Assembly: GCF_004366595.1 (NCBI RefSeq)
Contig: NZ_SORE01000020.1
Coordinates: forward strand, 62,001-126,000
Reading direction: 5' to 3'
Source of the DNA: Paraburkholderia rhizosphaerae
Lineage (GTDB): Bacteria > Pseudomonadota > Gammaproteobacteria > Burkholderiales > Burkholderiaceae
Length of the DNA: 64,000 bases
The translations under genes were made by a program, and so were the position numbers. Below are positions 35,194 through 43,915 of this stretch, piece by piece (position 1 is the first letter of the stretch; each line of letters starts with the position of its first letter). The notes under the pieces were generated by a model, which saw nothing but the letters and a program-made list of their open reading frames with translations, had not been told where the DNA came from and did no database searches.

Positions 35194-36183
35194 ATGAAGA
35201 AATTCATCAATCAGGTCGACGACTTTCTGGCCGAGAGCCTGGCGGGGTTCGCCGCTGCGCACAGTGATCTTGTGGTCCTCAATCAGGAGCAGGTATTCGT
35301 GCGGCGCAAGACGCTGAAGCCGGGCAAGGTCGCGCTGGTATCGGGCGGCGGGTCGGGGCACGAGCCGCTGCACAGCGGTTTCGTCGGCTACGGGATGCTC
35401 GATGCCGCATGCCCCGGCCAGGTTTTCACTTCGCCGACGCCCGATCAGATGATGGCGGCGGCAAAGGCCGTCGATATGGGCGCGGGCACGCTGTTTATCG
35501 TGAAGAACTATTCGGGCGATCTAATGAACTTCGAAATGGCGTCCGAGATGTCAGATCTGCCGAATGCGATGGTGTTGATCAACGACGACGTTGCCGTCGA
35601 AAACTCCAGCTATACAACGGGGCGGCGCGGCGTAGCGGGCGCCGTGATCGTCGAGAAAATGGTGGGAAGCCTCGCTGAAGCCGGGGCGGACCTCGAACAG
35701 TGCAAGGCGTTTGGCGATCGGATCAACAATCGGACCGCGACCATGGGCGTCGCGTTTTCGAGCTGCACGGTGCCCGCGGCGGGCACGCCGACGTTCAAGA
35801 TCGGCGACGATGAAATCGAAGTTGGCGTCGGAATTCATGGCGAACCAGGGCGGCGGCGTGCCCGCTTTGCCGCGGCAGATGTGATCGCGGGAGAACTGCT
35901 TACCGGGATCGTCGCCGATCTGAAGCCGAAGGCCGGGTCGGACCTGCTGGTGCTGATCAATGGCCTTGGGGGGACGCCGCTCGGTGAACTCTATCTGTTG
36001 TTCAATTCGACTCGCCTATGGCTGCAACAACGGGACCTCAAAATCGCTCGCGCGCAGGTCGGTTCGCTGACGACCTCGCTGGAAATGGCCGGTGCGTCGA
36101 TTACGTTGTGCGTGCTGGATGACGAAATGACGCAGCATTGGGATAGCCCGGTGCATACGCCGTCGCTGCGATGGGGGGTGTAG
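35194..36183 (+). CDS. dhaK: Dihydroxyacetone kinase substrate-binding subunit DhaK-like
   Basis: 329 residues. The substrate-binding motifs VSGGGSGHEPLHSGFVG (about 49-65) and the hemiaminal-forming His in GVGIHGEPGRRR (about 215) are intact. DhaK holds dihydroxyacetone or a related ketose covalently while DhaL phosphorylates it. AAAGGAG lies upstream, 14 bases after dhaL. The family also includes kinases for erythrulose, so the true substrate is open. Confidence 0.94.
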   Translation: MKKFINQVDDFLAESLAGFAAAHSDLVVLNQEQVFVRRKTLKPGKVALVSGGGSGHEPLHSGFVGYGMLDAACPGQVFTSPTPDQMMAAAKAVDMGAGTLFIVKNYSGDLMNFEMASEMSDLPNAMVLINDDVAVENSSYTTGRRGVAGAVIVEKMVGSLAEAGADLEQCKAFGDRINNRTATMGVAFSSCTVPAAGTPTFKIGDDEIEVGVGIHGEPGRRRARFAAADVIAGELLTGIVADLKPKAGSDLLVLINGLGGTPLGELYLLFNSTRLWLQQRDLKIARAQVGSLTTSLEMAGASITLCVLDDEMTQHWDSPVHTPSLRWGV

Positions 36184-36237
36184 CTGGGGCTCCTGCCGAT
36201 CGCTGGGGATTCCCCCGGCGGCCCGCGGCGCCGCCGG

Positions 36238-36918
36238 TCAGGGCGCCTCCAGGTCCATCGCCACACGCGCGATGGCGTCGGCATGGATGATCGCACTGTC
36301 GACCGTCGGGTAGCCGGGGTCCTTGCCGTCAAATGCGAGCGACAAGTCAGTCCCTCCGAGAACAACGACCTCGGCTCCCTTATCCCGGTACAGCTTGCGA
36401 CCCGTCTCGTGAAAATAGTCGAGCTGCTCCGGCGTCGCGAATCCCGCAACAGCGATCGCGACGTAGTAAGCCTGGACGCGGTCGAGTTCGTCTGGGTCGA
36501 CCGTCACGACCTCGGCTGACGATATGCCATACAGACCAGACTCCATCACGGCACGCGTTCCGAGAACGCCGACACGAGACAAACCCCGATCAGCGAACCA
36601 TGCGTCCAGCACAGGGATCGCATTGATGAGCGGCAGGCTGGAGAGGGCCGCCAGTTCCCGGATGCAGAAGTGTCCTCCCATGGATGTGACCGCCGCCGCT
36701 TCACAGCCGCCTGCGCGCAACTGTTCGATGTACCTCGCGAAGACGGCCGCTTGCTCGACGGCACGGCCTGCCTGCAGGTTCGCGACCAACTCGGTGGTGT
36801 CGGCGTGAGCGATAGTCAGAGAAAGTCTACGTTGGGCGTCAACGTGGGCGCGCACCAGCCTGCGGTAGTAAACCTCGGTCGCCGCGGGGCCAATCCCGCC
36901 GATCAAGCCAATGTGCAT
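36238..36918 (-). CDS. Aspartate/glutamate racemase-fold protein lacking both catalytic Cys
   Basis: 226 residues. IGLIGGIGPAATEVYYRRL at the N-terminus is the aspartate racemase signature. The two catalytic cysteines are not where expected: the first motif (usually CNT-x-H) reads TSMGGH and the second (usually LGCTE) reads LGGTDL. Two-base acid/base racemisation is therefore unlikely; it may be a lyase, isomerase or hydrolase variant, or inactive. It converges on dhaK with a 54-base gap. A weak GGGG precedes the ATG. Confidence 0.85.
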   Translation of the reverse strand: MHIGLIGGIGPAATEVYYRRLVRAHVDAQRRLSLTIAHADTTELVANLQAGRAVEQAAVFARYIEQLRAGGCEAAAVTSMGGHFCIRELAALSSLPLINAIPVLDAWFADRGLSRVGVLGTRAVMESGLYGISSAEVVTVDPDELDRVQAYYVAIAVAGFATPEQLDYFHETGRKLYRDKGAEVVVLGGTDLSLAFDGKDPGYPTVDSAIIHADAIARVAMDLEAP

Positions 36919-37126
36919 GGCAATACCCCTTTAAGTCGAATAATCCCTTTTCGCGTCTTTCCGGTGCGCCATGCTTGACGCCCATGACAGAATTAACCAG
37001 CATCCAGATCGCGTTGACAAGGTCTGTCAATAATAGTGTGGGCACCCCGCGGCAACCCGCATCCTGCCGGAATCAGATATTCGGCATAATCGTTCGACCA
37101 TTCACCCCGCAGCAGGAGCGTATGTC

Positions 37127-37414
37127 ATGGCGACCTATATCGTCTTTACGAAGGAAAGCACGCAGGATCAGGCTGAACTGGACGTCTATCAAAGCAAGGT
37201 AGGTGACACTTTCAAAGGTCATCCGGTCAAAATTCTCGCGGCCTACGGTCCTCAGCAGGTTCTGGAAGGGGACGCGCCAGAGGGCGTTGTGATCGTGGAG
37301 TTTCCGTCAACGGAGGCGGCGCGTGCGTGGTACGACAGTCCGGCGTATCAGCAGGTTGCGCAGCACCGGTTCAGGGGCGCACGCTATCGCGCCGTTCTCG
37401 TCGAAGGCGTGTGA
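37127..37414 (+). CDS. DUF1330 small protein
   Basis: 95 residues with the ferredoxin-like alpha/beta DUF1330 fold (YVQ-like start MATYIVFTKES, then VVIVEFPSTEAARAWYDSPAYQ). The AWYDSP motif is diagnostic. Function is unknown; it may be an uncharacterised dimeric alpha+beta-barrel enzyme. GCAGGAGCG precedes the ATG. It is a single gene. Confidence 0.92.
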   Translation: MATYIVFTKESTQDQAELDVYQSKVGDTFKGHPVKILAAYGPQQVLEGDAPEGVVIVEFPSTEAARAWYDSPAYQQVAQHRFRGARYRAVLVEGV

Positions 37415-37527
37415 CCTGGCCCGGGCGTTCGAATCCTTTCTCCGGACGAGGCCGGAGCACCTCCGCCCCCGAATCTCGCCATAAAACCATACACATCAAT
37501 ACACAAAAATGTCGGCGATCGCCGTCG

Positions 37528-37556
37528 GAGGCCCGCTTCGGCGGGCCTTCTCATTT
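37528..37556 (+). terminator. Rho-independent terminator-like hairpin
   Basis: AGGCCCGC-TTC-GGCGGGCCT forms a perfect 8-bp stem followed by a T-rich tail (TCTCATTTC). It lies about 115 bases after the DUF1330 gene and may end its transcript. Confidence 0.7.
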
Positions 37557-37706
37557 CTCGATGGTTGCGCGACGCACGGCCATCCGCAAAATACGCAACC
37601 TCCTCAAGACGCACAACAATCTGCCGATAACTTCAGACAAACGCCAATAGTTCGCCACCTGCGGCGGCTGGCGGTATCCGGACACGTCCCCCTCCGATCA
37701 CCAGAT

Positions 37707-38810
37707 ATGTCGACTCCAATTAGCGGCAGTAGTCTCACCGGGTTGCTGGGCTCCCTGATTCCGACGAATCCCAGCGACTCGTCCGCCAACGCGCATCGGA
37801 CCAGATCCAGCCAGGCGGGCACGCTCGCCGACCCCGGCTCCCAGTTGGCCGCATCACTCGCCGCTGCGCTGCAGGCGCAGGTAGCCAGTGTCGGTCAGTT
37901 GATGCAGGCATTCGGGCAGGCGGTGCAGAGCGCAACGACCGTCGATCCGTCGACGGGCGTGCGCGAGGTGTCGGCTGCCGCGAGCACCCAGTTGGGCTTC
38001 GCGCTCAACGGCTTTCTCGTGCAAAACGGCTTTAGCCAGCAGCAGGCCGACGCGGCGACCAAAGACTTCGTTGCCGAGTTGGCCAAAGGCGGTCCGGTCG
38101 ATCTCAACGCGAGTTTCGACGAGTCCGTTTCTGTCGCATCGTCGATGTCCGCCAGTTACGGTTCAACGACGATGTCGGCTTCGTCGGTTGCGGTGAATGA
38201 ACGCTCGGGCTCGGTCGCAATCGAGTTCGATGCGACAACCGGCAAGATATCGATCTCGCTGAAGGAACAGCAGATCAGCGCAATTACGACGGTGACGCAG
38301 ATCAGCGGTCCGGCTGCATTCACGCTGCCGATGCTGGCGCTGCCTCAACCGCAGCAGGACGGCATTTTGAGTCTGTTGCCCGGCCAAGGCCATAACAAAA
38401 ACGGCAACGGCGCCAGCAATGATGCAAGCACGGATCAGAATGCTGCCGCGCAGTCCGGCGCGGCCAACGACAAGACGGCGTCCAGCGACGCGAACAGCAC
38501 GTTGAGCGCGCTGCTCGCCGGTCTGTCGCAACCGACGCTGCACAGCACGCAGGAAGCGCTGGATCTGCTAGGCCAGATGATCAAGGCCGTGCAACCCGGC
38601 AACGTAGCGGGTGATGCGAACGGCGGTGCGGCAACGGCGGACGGTACGCAAGGCGAATCCTCCTCAGGCGGTTTCTCCGTAACCATCGGCTTCACGCAGA
38701 CGTTGTCGATCTCGCTGCGCGATCTGAAAGGCCACGGCGCAACGCTGTTCAAACGGCCGGATGGCAGCACGGGCGCGATGTCGTTCGAGCCGACGCACGT
38801 CGAGGTTTGA
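37707..38810 (+). CDS. Hypothetical Ser/Ala/Gln-rich protein
   Basis: 367 residues, rich in Ser, Ala, Gln, Gly and Asn. It has no signal peptide or membrane helix. Residues 40-135 are predicted helical (QLAASLAAALQAQVASVGQL). Two beta-rich stretches (SVAIEFDATTGKISISLKE, near 175-190, and GGFSVTIGFTQTLSISLRDL near 325) repeat a similar amphipathic pattern. I do not recognise the family; similar composition occurs in secreted or surface-associated proteins. The ATG at 37707 is likely; the frame is open further upstream through the terminator, which argues against a longer product. Confidence 0.7.
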   Translation: MSTPISGSSLTGLLGSLIPTNPSDSSANAHRTRSSQAGTLADPGSQLAASLAAALQAQVASVGQLMQAFGQAVQSATTVDPSTGVREVSAAASTQLGFALNGFLVQNGFSQQQADAATKDFVAELAKGGPVDLNASFDESVSVASSMSASYGSTTMSASSVAVNERSGSVAIEFDATTGKISISLKEQQISAITTVTQISGPAAFTLPMLALPQPQQDGILSLLPGQGHNKNGNGASNDASTDQNAAAQSGAANDKTASSDANSTLSALLAGLSQPTLHSTQEALDLLGQMIKAVQPGNVAGDANGGAATADGTQGESSSGGFSVTIGFTQTLSISLRDLKGHGATLFKRPDGSTGAMSFEPTHVEV

Positions 38811-39175
38811 GGGTGAGACGCGCGGTGCGATGCGGTCGCGCCGCGCGCCCTCTGTAACTGCGCTTACGCGCTTACTCGCCGTCGCAAACAGCGCGGCGAC
38901 GGACGGTGTAGGTTCATGCAGACGCAATAGCAGAAGAAACGCATCTGCGCGCCGGTTCGATCGATGAGTGCGCGCAGGTCATCGCGAGGCAGTCCCAAGC
39001 GCTGCACGAGATATCGGAGATGGGGCTCCAGGTTGTCGCTTTTCACCGTCGATCCGAGCGCTCGCCACCCGCGTTCCATTCGTCTAAAGTAACTGCACCC
39101 GCGCCCGCGCCCGCGTCGCCCAACCCGTGCACAACGAATCATCGGAAAACCAACCAGATGAGGAGCAGAGCAAAC
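38811..39175. other. Intergenic region upstream of the GST gene
   Basis: About 365 bases. It includes a short CGCCCG-type GC repeat near 39095-39115. A minus-strand frame of 131 codons crosses it but has no family signal. The promoter of the GST gene should lie here. Confidence 0.45.
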
Positions 39176-39796
39176 ATGCAACTGATCGGCATGATGGATT
39201 CCCCGTTCGTCCGTCGCGTCGCGATCTCGCTCGCGATGTATGGCCTTCCCTACGAGCACCGCGCGCTATCGGTCTTCCGTAACTTCGACGAATTCGCGAA
39301 GACTAATCCGATCGTCAAGGCGCCGACGCTCATTACCGACGACGGCACGATGCTCGTCGATTCGTCGTTGATCCTCGACTATCTGGAGCACAAGGTCGCG
39401 CCCGAGCGGCGGCTGATGCCCGAAGACCTCGTCGCGCGGGCCAAAGCGCTACAACTGATCGGCTTCGCGCTTGCCGCATGCGAAAAGACGATGCAGCACG
39501 TGTATGAAGATATGCTGCGGCCGCGAGAAAAACGCCATGAGCCATGGGTCGAACGCGTTCGAACTCAACTGCATGCCGCTTATGCTCAGCTGGAAACGGC
39601 AGTCGCCGCGCACCCAGGCAATGGCTGGCTGCTCGGCGACCGCCTGATGCTGCCGGATATCACGGTCGCGGTCGCGTGGCGCTTCACCCAGTTTATGTTG
39701 CTGAACGAGATCGATCCGGCACGATATCCGGCGCTCGCCGCATTTTCCGCGCGGGCCGAGGCGCTGCCGGTGTTCGTCGAGACGCCGCTCGAGTAG
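39176..39796 (+). CDS. Glutathione S-transferase family protein
   Basis: 206 residues. The N-terminal thioredoxin-like domain begins MQLIGMMDSPFVRRVAISL, where the Ser near residue 9 is the likely glutathione-activating residue. The cis-Pro region (VKAPTLITDDGTMLVDSSLI) is intact. The C-terminal helical domain has the N-capping motif LMLPDITVAVAW. Probably cytoplasmic detoxification; the substrate is unknown. The start at 39176 has GAGGAG upstream. Confidence 0.93.
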   Translation: MQLIGMMDSPFVRRVAISLAMYGLPYEHRALSVFRNFDEFAKTNPIVKAPTLITDDGTMLVDSSLILDYLEHKVAPERRLMPEDLVARAKALQLIGFALAACEKTMQHVYEDMLRPREKRHEPWVERVRTQLHAAYAQLETAVAAHPGNGWLLGDRLMLPDITVAVAWRFTQFMLLNEIDPARYPALAAFSARAEALPVFVETPLE

Positions 39797-39979
39797 CGAG
39801 CCATCAACGCGTTGCGGCACGCGAGCCCGGGGGCGCGTGCCGGGATTGTTGTCCTCCGTCGACAAGTGACTTCGGATTTGCGCCATTTATCCACAGGTGG
39901 CCAATCTCTAAAATTGCTTCCATTGGAAATAAGTTAGCGGCGCGCCCCCGACAGGCTGCGACGCACTCTGGGAGCAGTC

Positions 39980-40183
39980 ATGAAATCCTTGATCGAGCGG
40001 CAGATCTATCATCCGGCAGTGGTGCTGCCGATGCTGTCGCTGATGCAAATGATGGTGTCGACGGACTTCAACCTCGGGCAAGTTGGCGTGCTGGTCGCAA
40101 CCAACGGCGCACGCGCGGCGCTGCAGCGCTCGCGCGAGTTGATGTGCCATATGGTGTGCCACGGCGAAGAACGGCCGCACTAA
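39980..40183 (+). CDS. Small hypothetical protein
   Basis: 67 residues: a Met-rich amphipathic middle (VVLPMLSLMQMMVSTDF) and a Cys/His-containing end (ELMCHMVCHGEE). GGGAG lies five bases before the ATG, and a terminator follows 70 bases after the stop, so it looks like a real transcription unit. No family recognised. Confidence 0.5.
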   Translation: MKSLIERQIYHPAVVLPMLSLMQMMVSTDFNLGQVGVLVATNGARAALQRSRELMCHMVCHGEERPH

Positions 40184-40253
40184 GAGCCCCCAACAGACCA
40201 AACACCGAACCGAAAATCCGCATCCCGCGTCCGCAACGCGCGGCCGCTGATGG

Positions 40254-40279
40254 AAACCGGGCCCTCGACGCCCGGTTTT
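40254..40279 (+). terminator. Rho-independent terminator
   Basis: AACCGGGC and GCCCGGTT form an 8-bp stem with a short loop, followed by TTTTC. It ends the transcript of the small hypothetical gene. Confidence 0.85.
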
Positions 40280-40384
40280 CTATTGGCGAAAGCCTTTGGC
40301 ATGGGCCGTTGCGACGCTCAAAAGGCATTCTCGTCGTGCTGGCGTAAGATGACCGATTCTCGACTGCGCTTTGGGAGATTTGCC

Positions 40385-41785
40385 ATGCCACAGCACTTCG
40401 ACGCAATCGTGATCGGTACAGGACAGGGCGGCTCGCCGCTCGCCGTCCGGCTCGGCAAGAGCGGCCGCAAGACGGCCATCGTCGAGCGCGAACTGTTCGG
40501 CGGCACGTGCGTGAATGTCGGCTGTACGCCGACCAAAGCTTATGTGGCAAGCGCGCGCGCCGCACACGTCGCGCGCCACGCGTCCGAATACGGCGTGAAG
40601 CTGACCGGTGAAGTCACCGTTGATCTCGCCGAGGTGAAGGCACGCAAGGATCGCATCATCGGCCAGTCGCGTACCGGCGTCGAAAAGTGGCTGCGTACTG
40701 CGCAAAACGTGTCGGTGTTCACCGGCCACGGCCGCTTCACCGGCCCGCGCACGATCTCGATCACAGACCCCGACGGCAACGTCAGCGCCGAACTGAGCGC
40801 GGATGAAGTCTTCCTGAACACGGGTACGCGGCCGGTCATTCCGAAGATTGACGGCCTCGAACGGATTCGCTATTACACGAACTCGACATTGCTCGATCTG
40901 ACCGAACTGCCCGAGCACCTGGTCATCGTCGGTGGTAGCTATATCGCGCTCGAATTTGCGCAGGTGTTCCGCCGTTTTGGCAGTCGCGTGACCGTGCTGG
41001 TGCGCAGCGAGCGGTTGCTCCAGCGCGAAGACGCGGACTTCGCGCAAGCCGTCGAAAAGGTGCTCGCGCGCGAGGGCATCGCGTGTCGCTTCCACTCGGA
41101 GCCCGTGCGCATCGAGCCGTTGAATGGCGAAGGTTCGACCGCTGCGCGTGTGTCGTGCGCGTCCGGCATTCCGGTCGATGCATCGCATCTGATGTTTGCG
41201 ACCGGCCGCCGCCCGAATACCGACGACCTCGGCCTCGACACGGCGGGCGTGCACGTCGACGCACGCGGAACGGTTCCGGTCGACGGGCAATTGCGCACGA
41301 ATGTGCCCGGCATCTGGGCGATCGGTGACATCAACGGGCGTGGCGCGTTCACGCATACGTCGTACGACGACTATCTGATCGTCGCCGCGAATCTGCTCGA
41401 TGGCGACACGCGCAGTGTCGACGACCGGATCATGGCGTCCGCGGTGTTCATCGATCCGCCGCTCGCGCGCGTCGGGCTATCGGAAACGGACGTTCGTCAA
41501 TCCGGCCGCCCCGCGCTGATCGCGACGATGCCGATGACGCGCGTCGGCCGCGCGCGCGAAAAAGGCGAAACCGACGGCTTCATGAAGGCGCTGGTCGACC
41601 CGCAAACGAAGCAGATTCTCGGTGCGACCATTTACGGCGTGGATGGCGACGAAGCGATTCACACGTTTATCGACATCATGACCGCGCGTGCGCCGTATCC
41701 GACGCTGCAATTCGCGATGCATGTGCACCCGACGGTCAGCGAGCTCGTGCCGACACTACTCGATGGCCTGAAGCCACTCGAATAG
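40385..41785 (+). CDS. FAD-containing disulfide oxidoreductase, mercuric reductase-like
   Basis: 466 residues of the class I pyridine nucleotide-disulfide oxidoreductase family. FAD motif IVIGTGQGGSPLA, redox-active disulfide GGTCVNVGCTPTK (Cys 42 and 47), NAD(P) motif IVGGSYIALEFAQ, late FAD motif WAIGDINGRG, and the C-terminal dimer motif HVHPTVSELVPTLL. It lacks the N-terminal HMA domain and C-terminal Cys pair of true MerA, and no lipoyl-complex genes are nearby, so the substrate is unknown. The ATG at 40385 follows GGGAGATTT. Confidence 0.92.
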   Translation: MPQHFDAIVIGTGQGGSPLAVRLGKSGRKTAIVERELFGGTCVNVGCTPTKAYVASARAAHVARHASEYGVKLTGEVTVDLAEVKARKDRIIGQSRTGVEKWLRTAQNVSVFTGHGRFTGPRTISITDPDGNVSAELSADEVFLNTGTRPVIPKIDGLERIRYYTNSTLLDLTELPEHLVIVGGSYIALEFAQVFRRFGSRVTVLVRSERLLQREDADFAQAVEKVLAREGIACRFHSEPVRIEPLNGEGSTAARVSCASGIPVDASHLMFATGRRPNTDDLGLDTAGVHVDARGTVPVDGQLRTNVPGIWAIGDINGRGAFTHTSYDDYLIVAANLLDGDTRSVDDRIMASAVFIDPPLARVGLSETDVRQSGRPALIATMPMTRVGRAREKGETDGFMKALVDPQTKQILGATIYGVDGDEAIHTFIDIMTARAPYPTLQFAMHVHPTVSELVPTLLDGLKPLE

Positions 41786-41802
41786 CGACGAGGCCGCGCG
41801 TT

Positions 41803-42183
41803 GTGAAACTCGCTCCGAGATTTGCGCCCGGCGCCGCCGGCAATTTATTCAGCCCTGTCGAACATGGCCCGCACGAGCATGTCGATGTGCTGGCCGAACG
41901 GGGCGATCTGACCATCGAGCGGATCGTGTCGATGGCGCATGCGAGCCCGGCCGGCTTCTGGTACGACAGTCCTCGTGACGAATGGGTCGTGCTGCTGACG
42001 GGCGCCGCCGCGCTCGAATTCGAACACGACGCCGCGCGGCACGAAATGCGCGCCGGCGACTATCTGCTGATCGAAGCGCATCGTCGCCATCGCGTCGCAT
42101 GGACGCATCCCGACCAGCCGACCGTGTGGCTTGCGGTTCACTATTCCGCCGAAGTCGACAAAGCCCCGGATGATCGCCGATAA
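41803..42183 (+). CDS. Cupin-domain protein
   Basis: 126-residue single-domain cupin. Motif 1 is around DEWVVLLTGAAALEFE and motif 2 around GDYLLIEAHRRHRVAWT. His and Glu in these are possible metal ligands. Function unknown; often associated with sugar or small-acid metabolism. It begins with a GTG 17 bases after the oxidoreductase gene and is probably in the same operon. Confidence 0.85.
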   Translation: MKLAPRFAPGAAGNLFSPVEHGPHEHVDVLAERGDLTIERIVSMAHASPAGFWYDSPRDEWVVLLTGAAALEFEHDAARHEMRAGDYLLIEAHRRHRVAWTHPDQPTVWLAVHYSAEVDKAPDDRR

Positions 42184-42259
42184 TCGGCCGCAGCGCGGGC
42201 GCTGGCCCCATGTGCGGGCAGCACCGTCGTCATCCAACTGGGATAAAGGAAACCGGCAG

Positions 42260-42835
42260 ATGGGCAAAGGGCGAATCGAGGCGTTCAGCGACGGCGTGAT
42301 CGCGATCATCATCACGATCATGGTGCTCGAACTCAAGGTGCCCGAAGGATTCGATCTGGAATCGCTGCGGCCCGTCGGGCCCGTGTTCTGCGCGTACGTG
42401 CTGAGCTTTATCTATGTCGGCATCTATTGGAACAACCATCACCATATGTTCCATACCGTGCAGAAGGTTAACGGCGCGACGCTCTGGGCGAATCTGCATT
42501 TGCTGTTCTGGCTGTCGCTGCTGCCGGCGGTGACTCATTGGCTCGGCGAAAGTCATCTGGCCGCGTGGCCGACCGCGCTGTACGGCGTCGTGCTGTTGAT
42601 GTGCGCGATTGCGTATTTCATTCTTGCACATGTGATGGTGCGCCACCACGGTCCCGATTCGACGCTCGCGCGCGCGCTGGGCTCCGACCGCAAAGGCAAG
42701 CTATCGGTCGCGGTGTATCTGGCAGGCGCGGCGCTCGCGTTCGTCGCGCCGTGGATTTCCGCCGCGCTCTACGCATTGATGGCGGCGATCTGGCTGGTGC
42801 CGGACCGGCGCATCGAACGCGTGCTGACGGAGTGA
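42260..42835 (+). CDS. TMEM175-family potassium channel-like protein
   Basis: 191 residues with six hydrophobic helices. RIEAFSDGVIAIIIT in the first helix is the hallmark FSD motif of bacterial TMEM175 (DUF1211) channels, which conduct K+. The loop after helix 2 has IYWNNHHHMFH, also typical. AAAGGA lies upstream of the chosen ATG. Confidence 0.93.
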   Translation: MGKGRIEAFSDGVIAIIITIMVLELKVPEGFDLESLRPVGPVFCAYVLSFIYVGIYWNNHHHMFHTVQKVNGATLWANLHLLFWLSLLPAVTHWLGESHLAAWPTALYGVVLLMCAIAYFILAHVMVRHHGPDSTLARALGSDRKGKLSVAVYLAGAALAFVAPWISAALYALMAAIWLVPDRRIERVLTE

Positions 42836-42841
42836 CCTGCG

Positions 42842-43342
42842 ATGGCTGCGTCGTCTTCCGCTGCTTCGTTTTCCGCATCGTCGAAAGTCGCGCGGATCGG
42901 TTTGATTTCCGATACGCATAACCTTGTGCGGCCCGAAGCGCTGCGCCATCTCATCGGCTGCGATGCAATCATTCACGCCGGCGATATTTGCGAGCCGGCG
43001 GTGCTCGATGCATTGCGTGACATCGCGCCGGTCACCGCGGTGCGTGGCAACAACGACTTCGGCCCGTGGGCCGACGGGTTGCCCACGCACGCAACGCTGA
43101 CGGTGCACGACATCACGATTCTCGTCGTGCACGATATCGCCGATGTCGGCGCGCGGCGCGAGCCGGTGCGTGTGGTCGTCACCGGACATTCGCACCAGCC
43201 GCGCATCGACGAGCGCGATGGCGTGCTATTCGTGAACCCGGGCAGCGCAGGGCCGCGGCGTTTCAAACTGCCGATCTCCGCGGGCCTTCTGCTGATCGAC
43301 GGCGCGCAGGTCCACGCGACGCTGCATACGCTGATCGCGTGA
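42842..43342 (+). CDS. YfcE/MJ0936-type metallophosphoesterase
   Basis: 166 residues. Metal motifs in order: LISDTHN (DxH), HAGDI (GD), RGNNDF (GNxD), VVHDIAD and TGHSHQP (GHxH). Small proteins of this type hydrolyse phosphodiesters or phosphomonoesters. The first 17 residues are a Ser/Ala-rich extension. It starts six bases after the TMEM175 gene, so they are probably co-transcribed. Confidence 0.93.
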   Translation: MAASSSAASFSASSKVARIGLISDTHNLVRPEALRHLIGCDAIIHAGDICEPAVLDALRDIAPVTAVRGNNDFGPWADGLPTHATLTVHDITILVVHDIADVGARREPVRVVVTGHSHQPRIDERDGVLFVNPGSAGPRRFKLPISAGLLLIDGAQVHATLHTLIA

Positions 43343-43481
43343 GCGTGAGCGCGGCACGCGCATTGCTATCCCTGCTGGAAAGACATCAATCGAAAACGCA
43401 ACGCGCATCGATGCCGATGCGCGTTGCGTGGTCATTGAAGCATTGCGTGGTGTTGATCGCACCGACGCAAAGGGAGGAGCC

Positions 43482-43883
43482 GTGATCCAGCGACCCATTA
43501 CTCTATGTGTGGCTTCACTTGTCGCCGCGAGTGCGATAGGTGCGGCAGCGGGCGCCGCCGCGCAGGGCGCGCCGCAATCGGTGACGCAAACACGCGTCGA
43601 CGTGGTTCAGATGGGCGCGGGGTTCCGCGCCTCCAGGTTGACCGGCGCGACCGTCTATAACCGCGATAAGGATCGCATCGGCACAATCGACGATGTCATC
43701 CTGTCGACGTCCGATCACAATGCGTTCGCGATTCTGTCGGTCGGCGGCGTGCTTGGCATGGGCAAGCACTACGTCGCGGTGCCGTTCAGCAGTCTGCAGA
43801 TCAGCGACAAGCAGGTGATGTTGCCCGACGCGACGAAACAGTCGATCGAAGCGATGCCCGAATTCAAGTACACGCCGGATTAG
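43482..43883 (+). CDS. Exported PRC-barrel domain protein
   Basis: 133 residues. A signal peptide (about 26 residues, ending AAAQG) precedes a PRC-barrel domain: FRASRLTGATVYNRDKDRIG, IDDVILS, AILSVGGVLGMGKHYVAVPF. PRC-barrel proteins often bind partners or metabolites; the exported form is common in Burkholderia and rhizobia. The GTG at 43482 is chosen for AGGGAGGAG just upstream. Confidence 0.9.
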   Translation: MIQRPITLCVASLVAASAIGAAAGAAAQGAPQSVTQTRVDVVQMGAGFRASRLTGATVYNRDKDRIGTIDDVILSTSDHNAFAILSVGGVLGMGKHYVAVPFSSLQISDKQVMLPDATKQSIEAMPEFKYTPD

Positions 43884-43915
43884 GTTCCGGCGTGCATCGT
43901 CATCAGGATGCTCTC

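Noticed and set aside
37425..37460. GCGTTCGAATCC, resembling a tRNA T-arm
   Set aside because: No matching acceptor stem or upstream tRNA body; it overlaps the end of the DUF1330 gene region and is probably chance.
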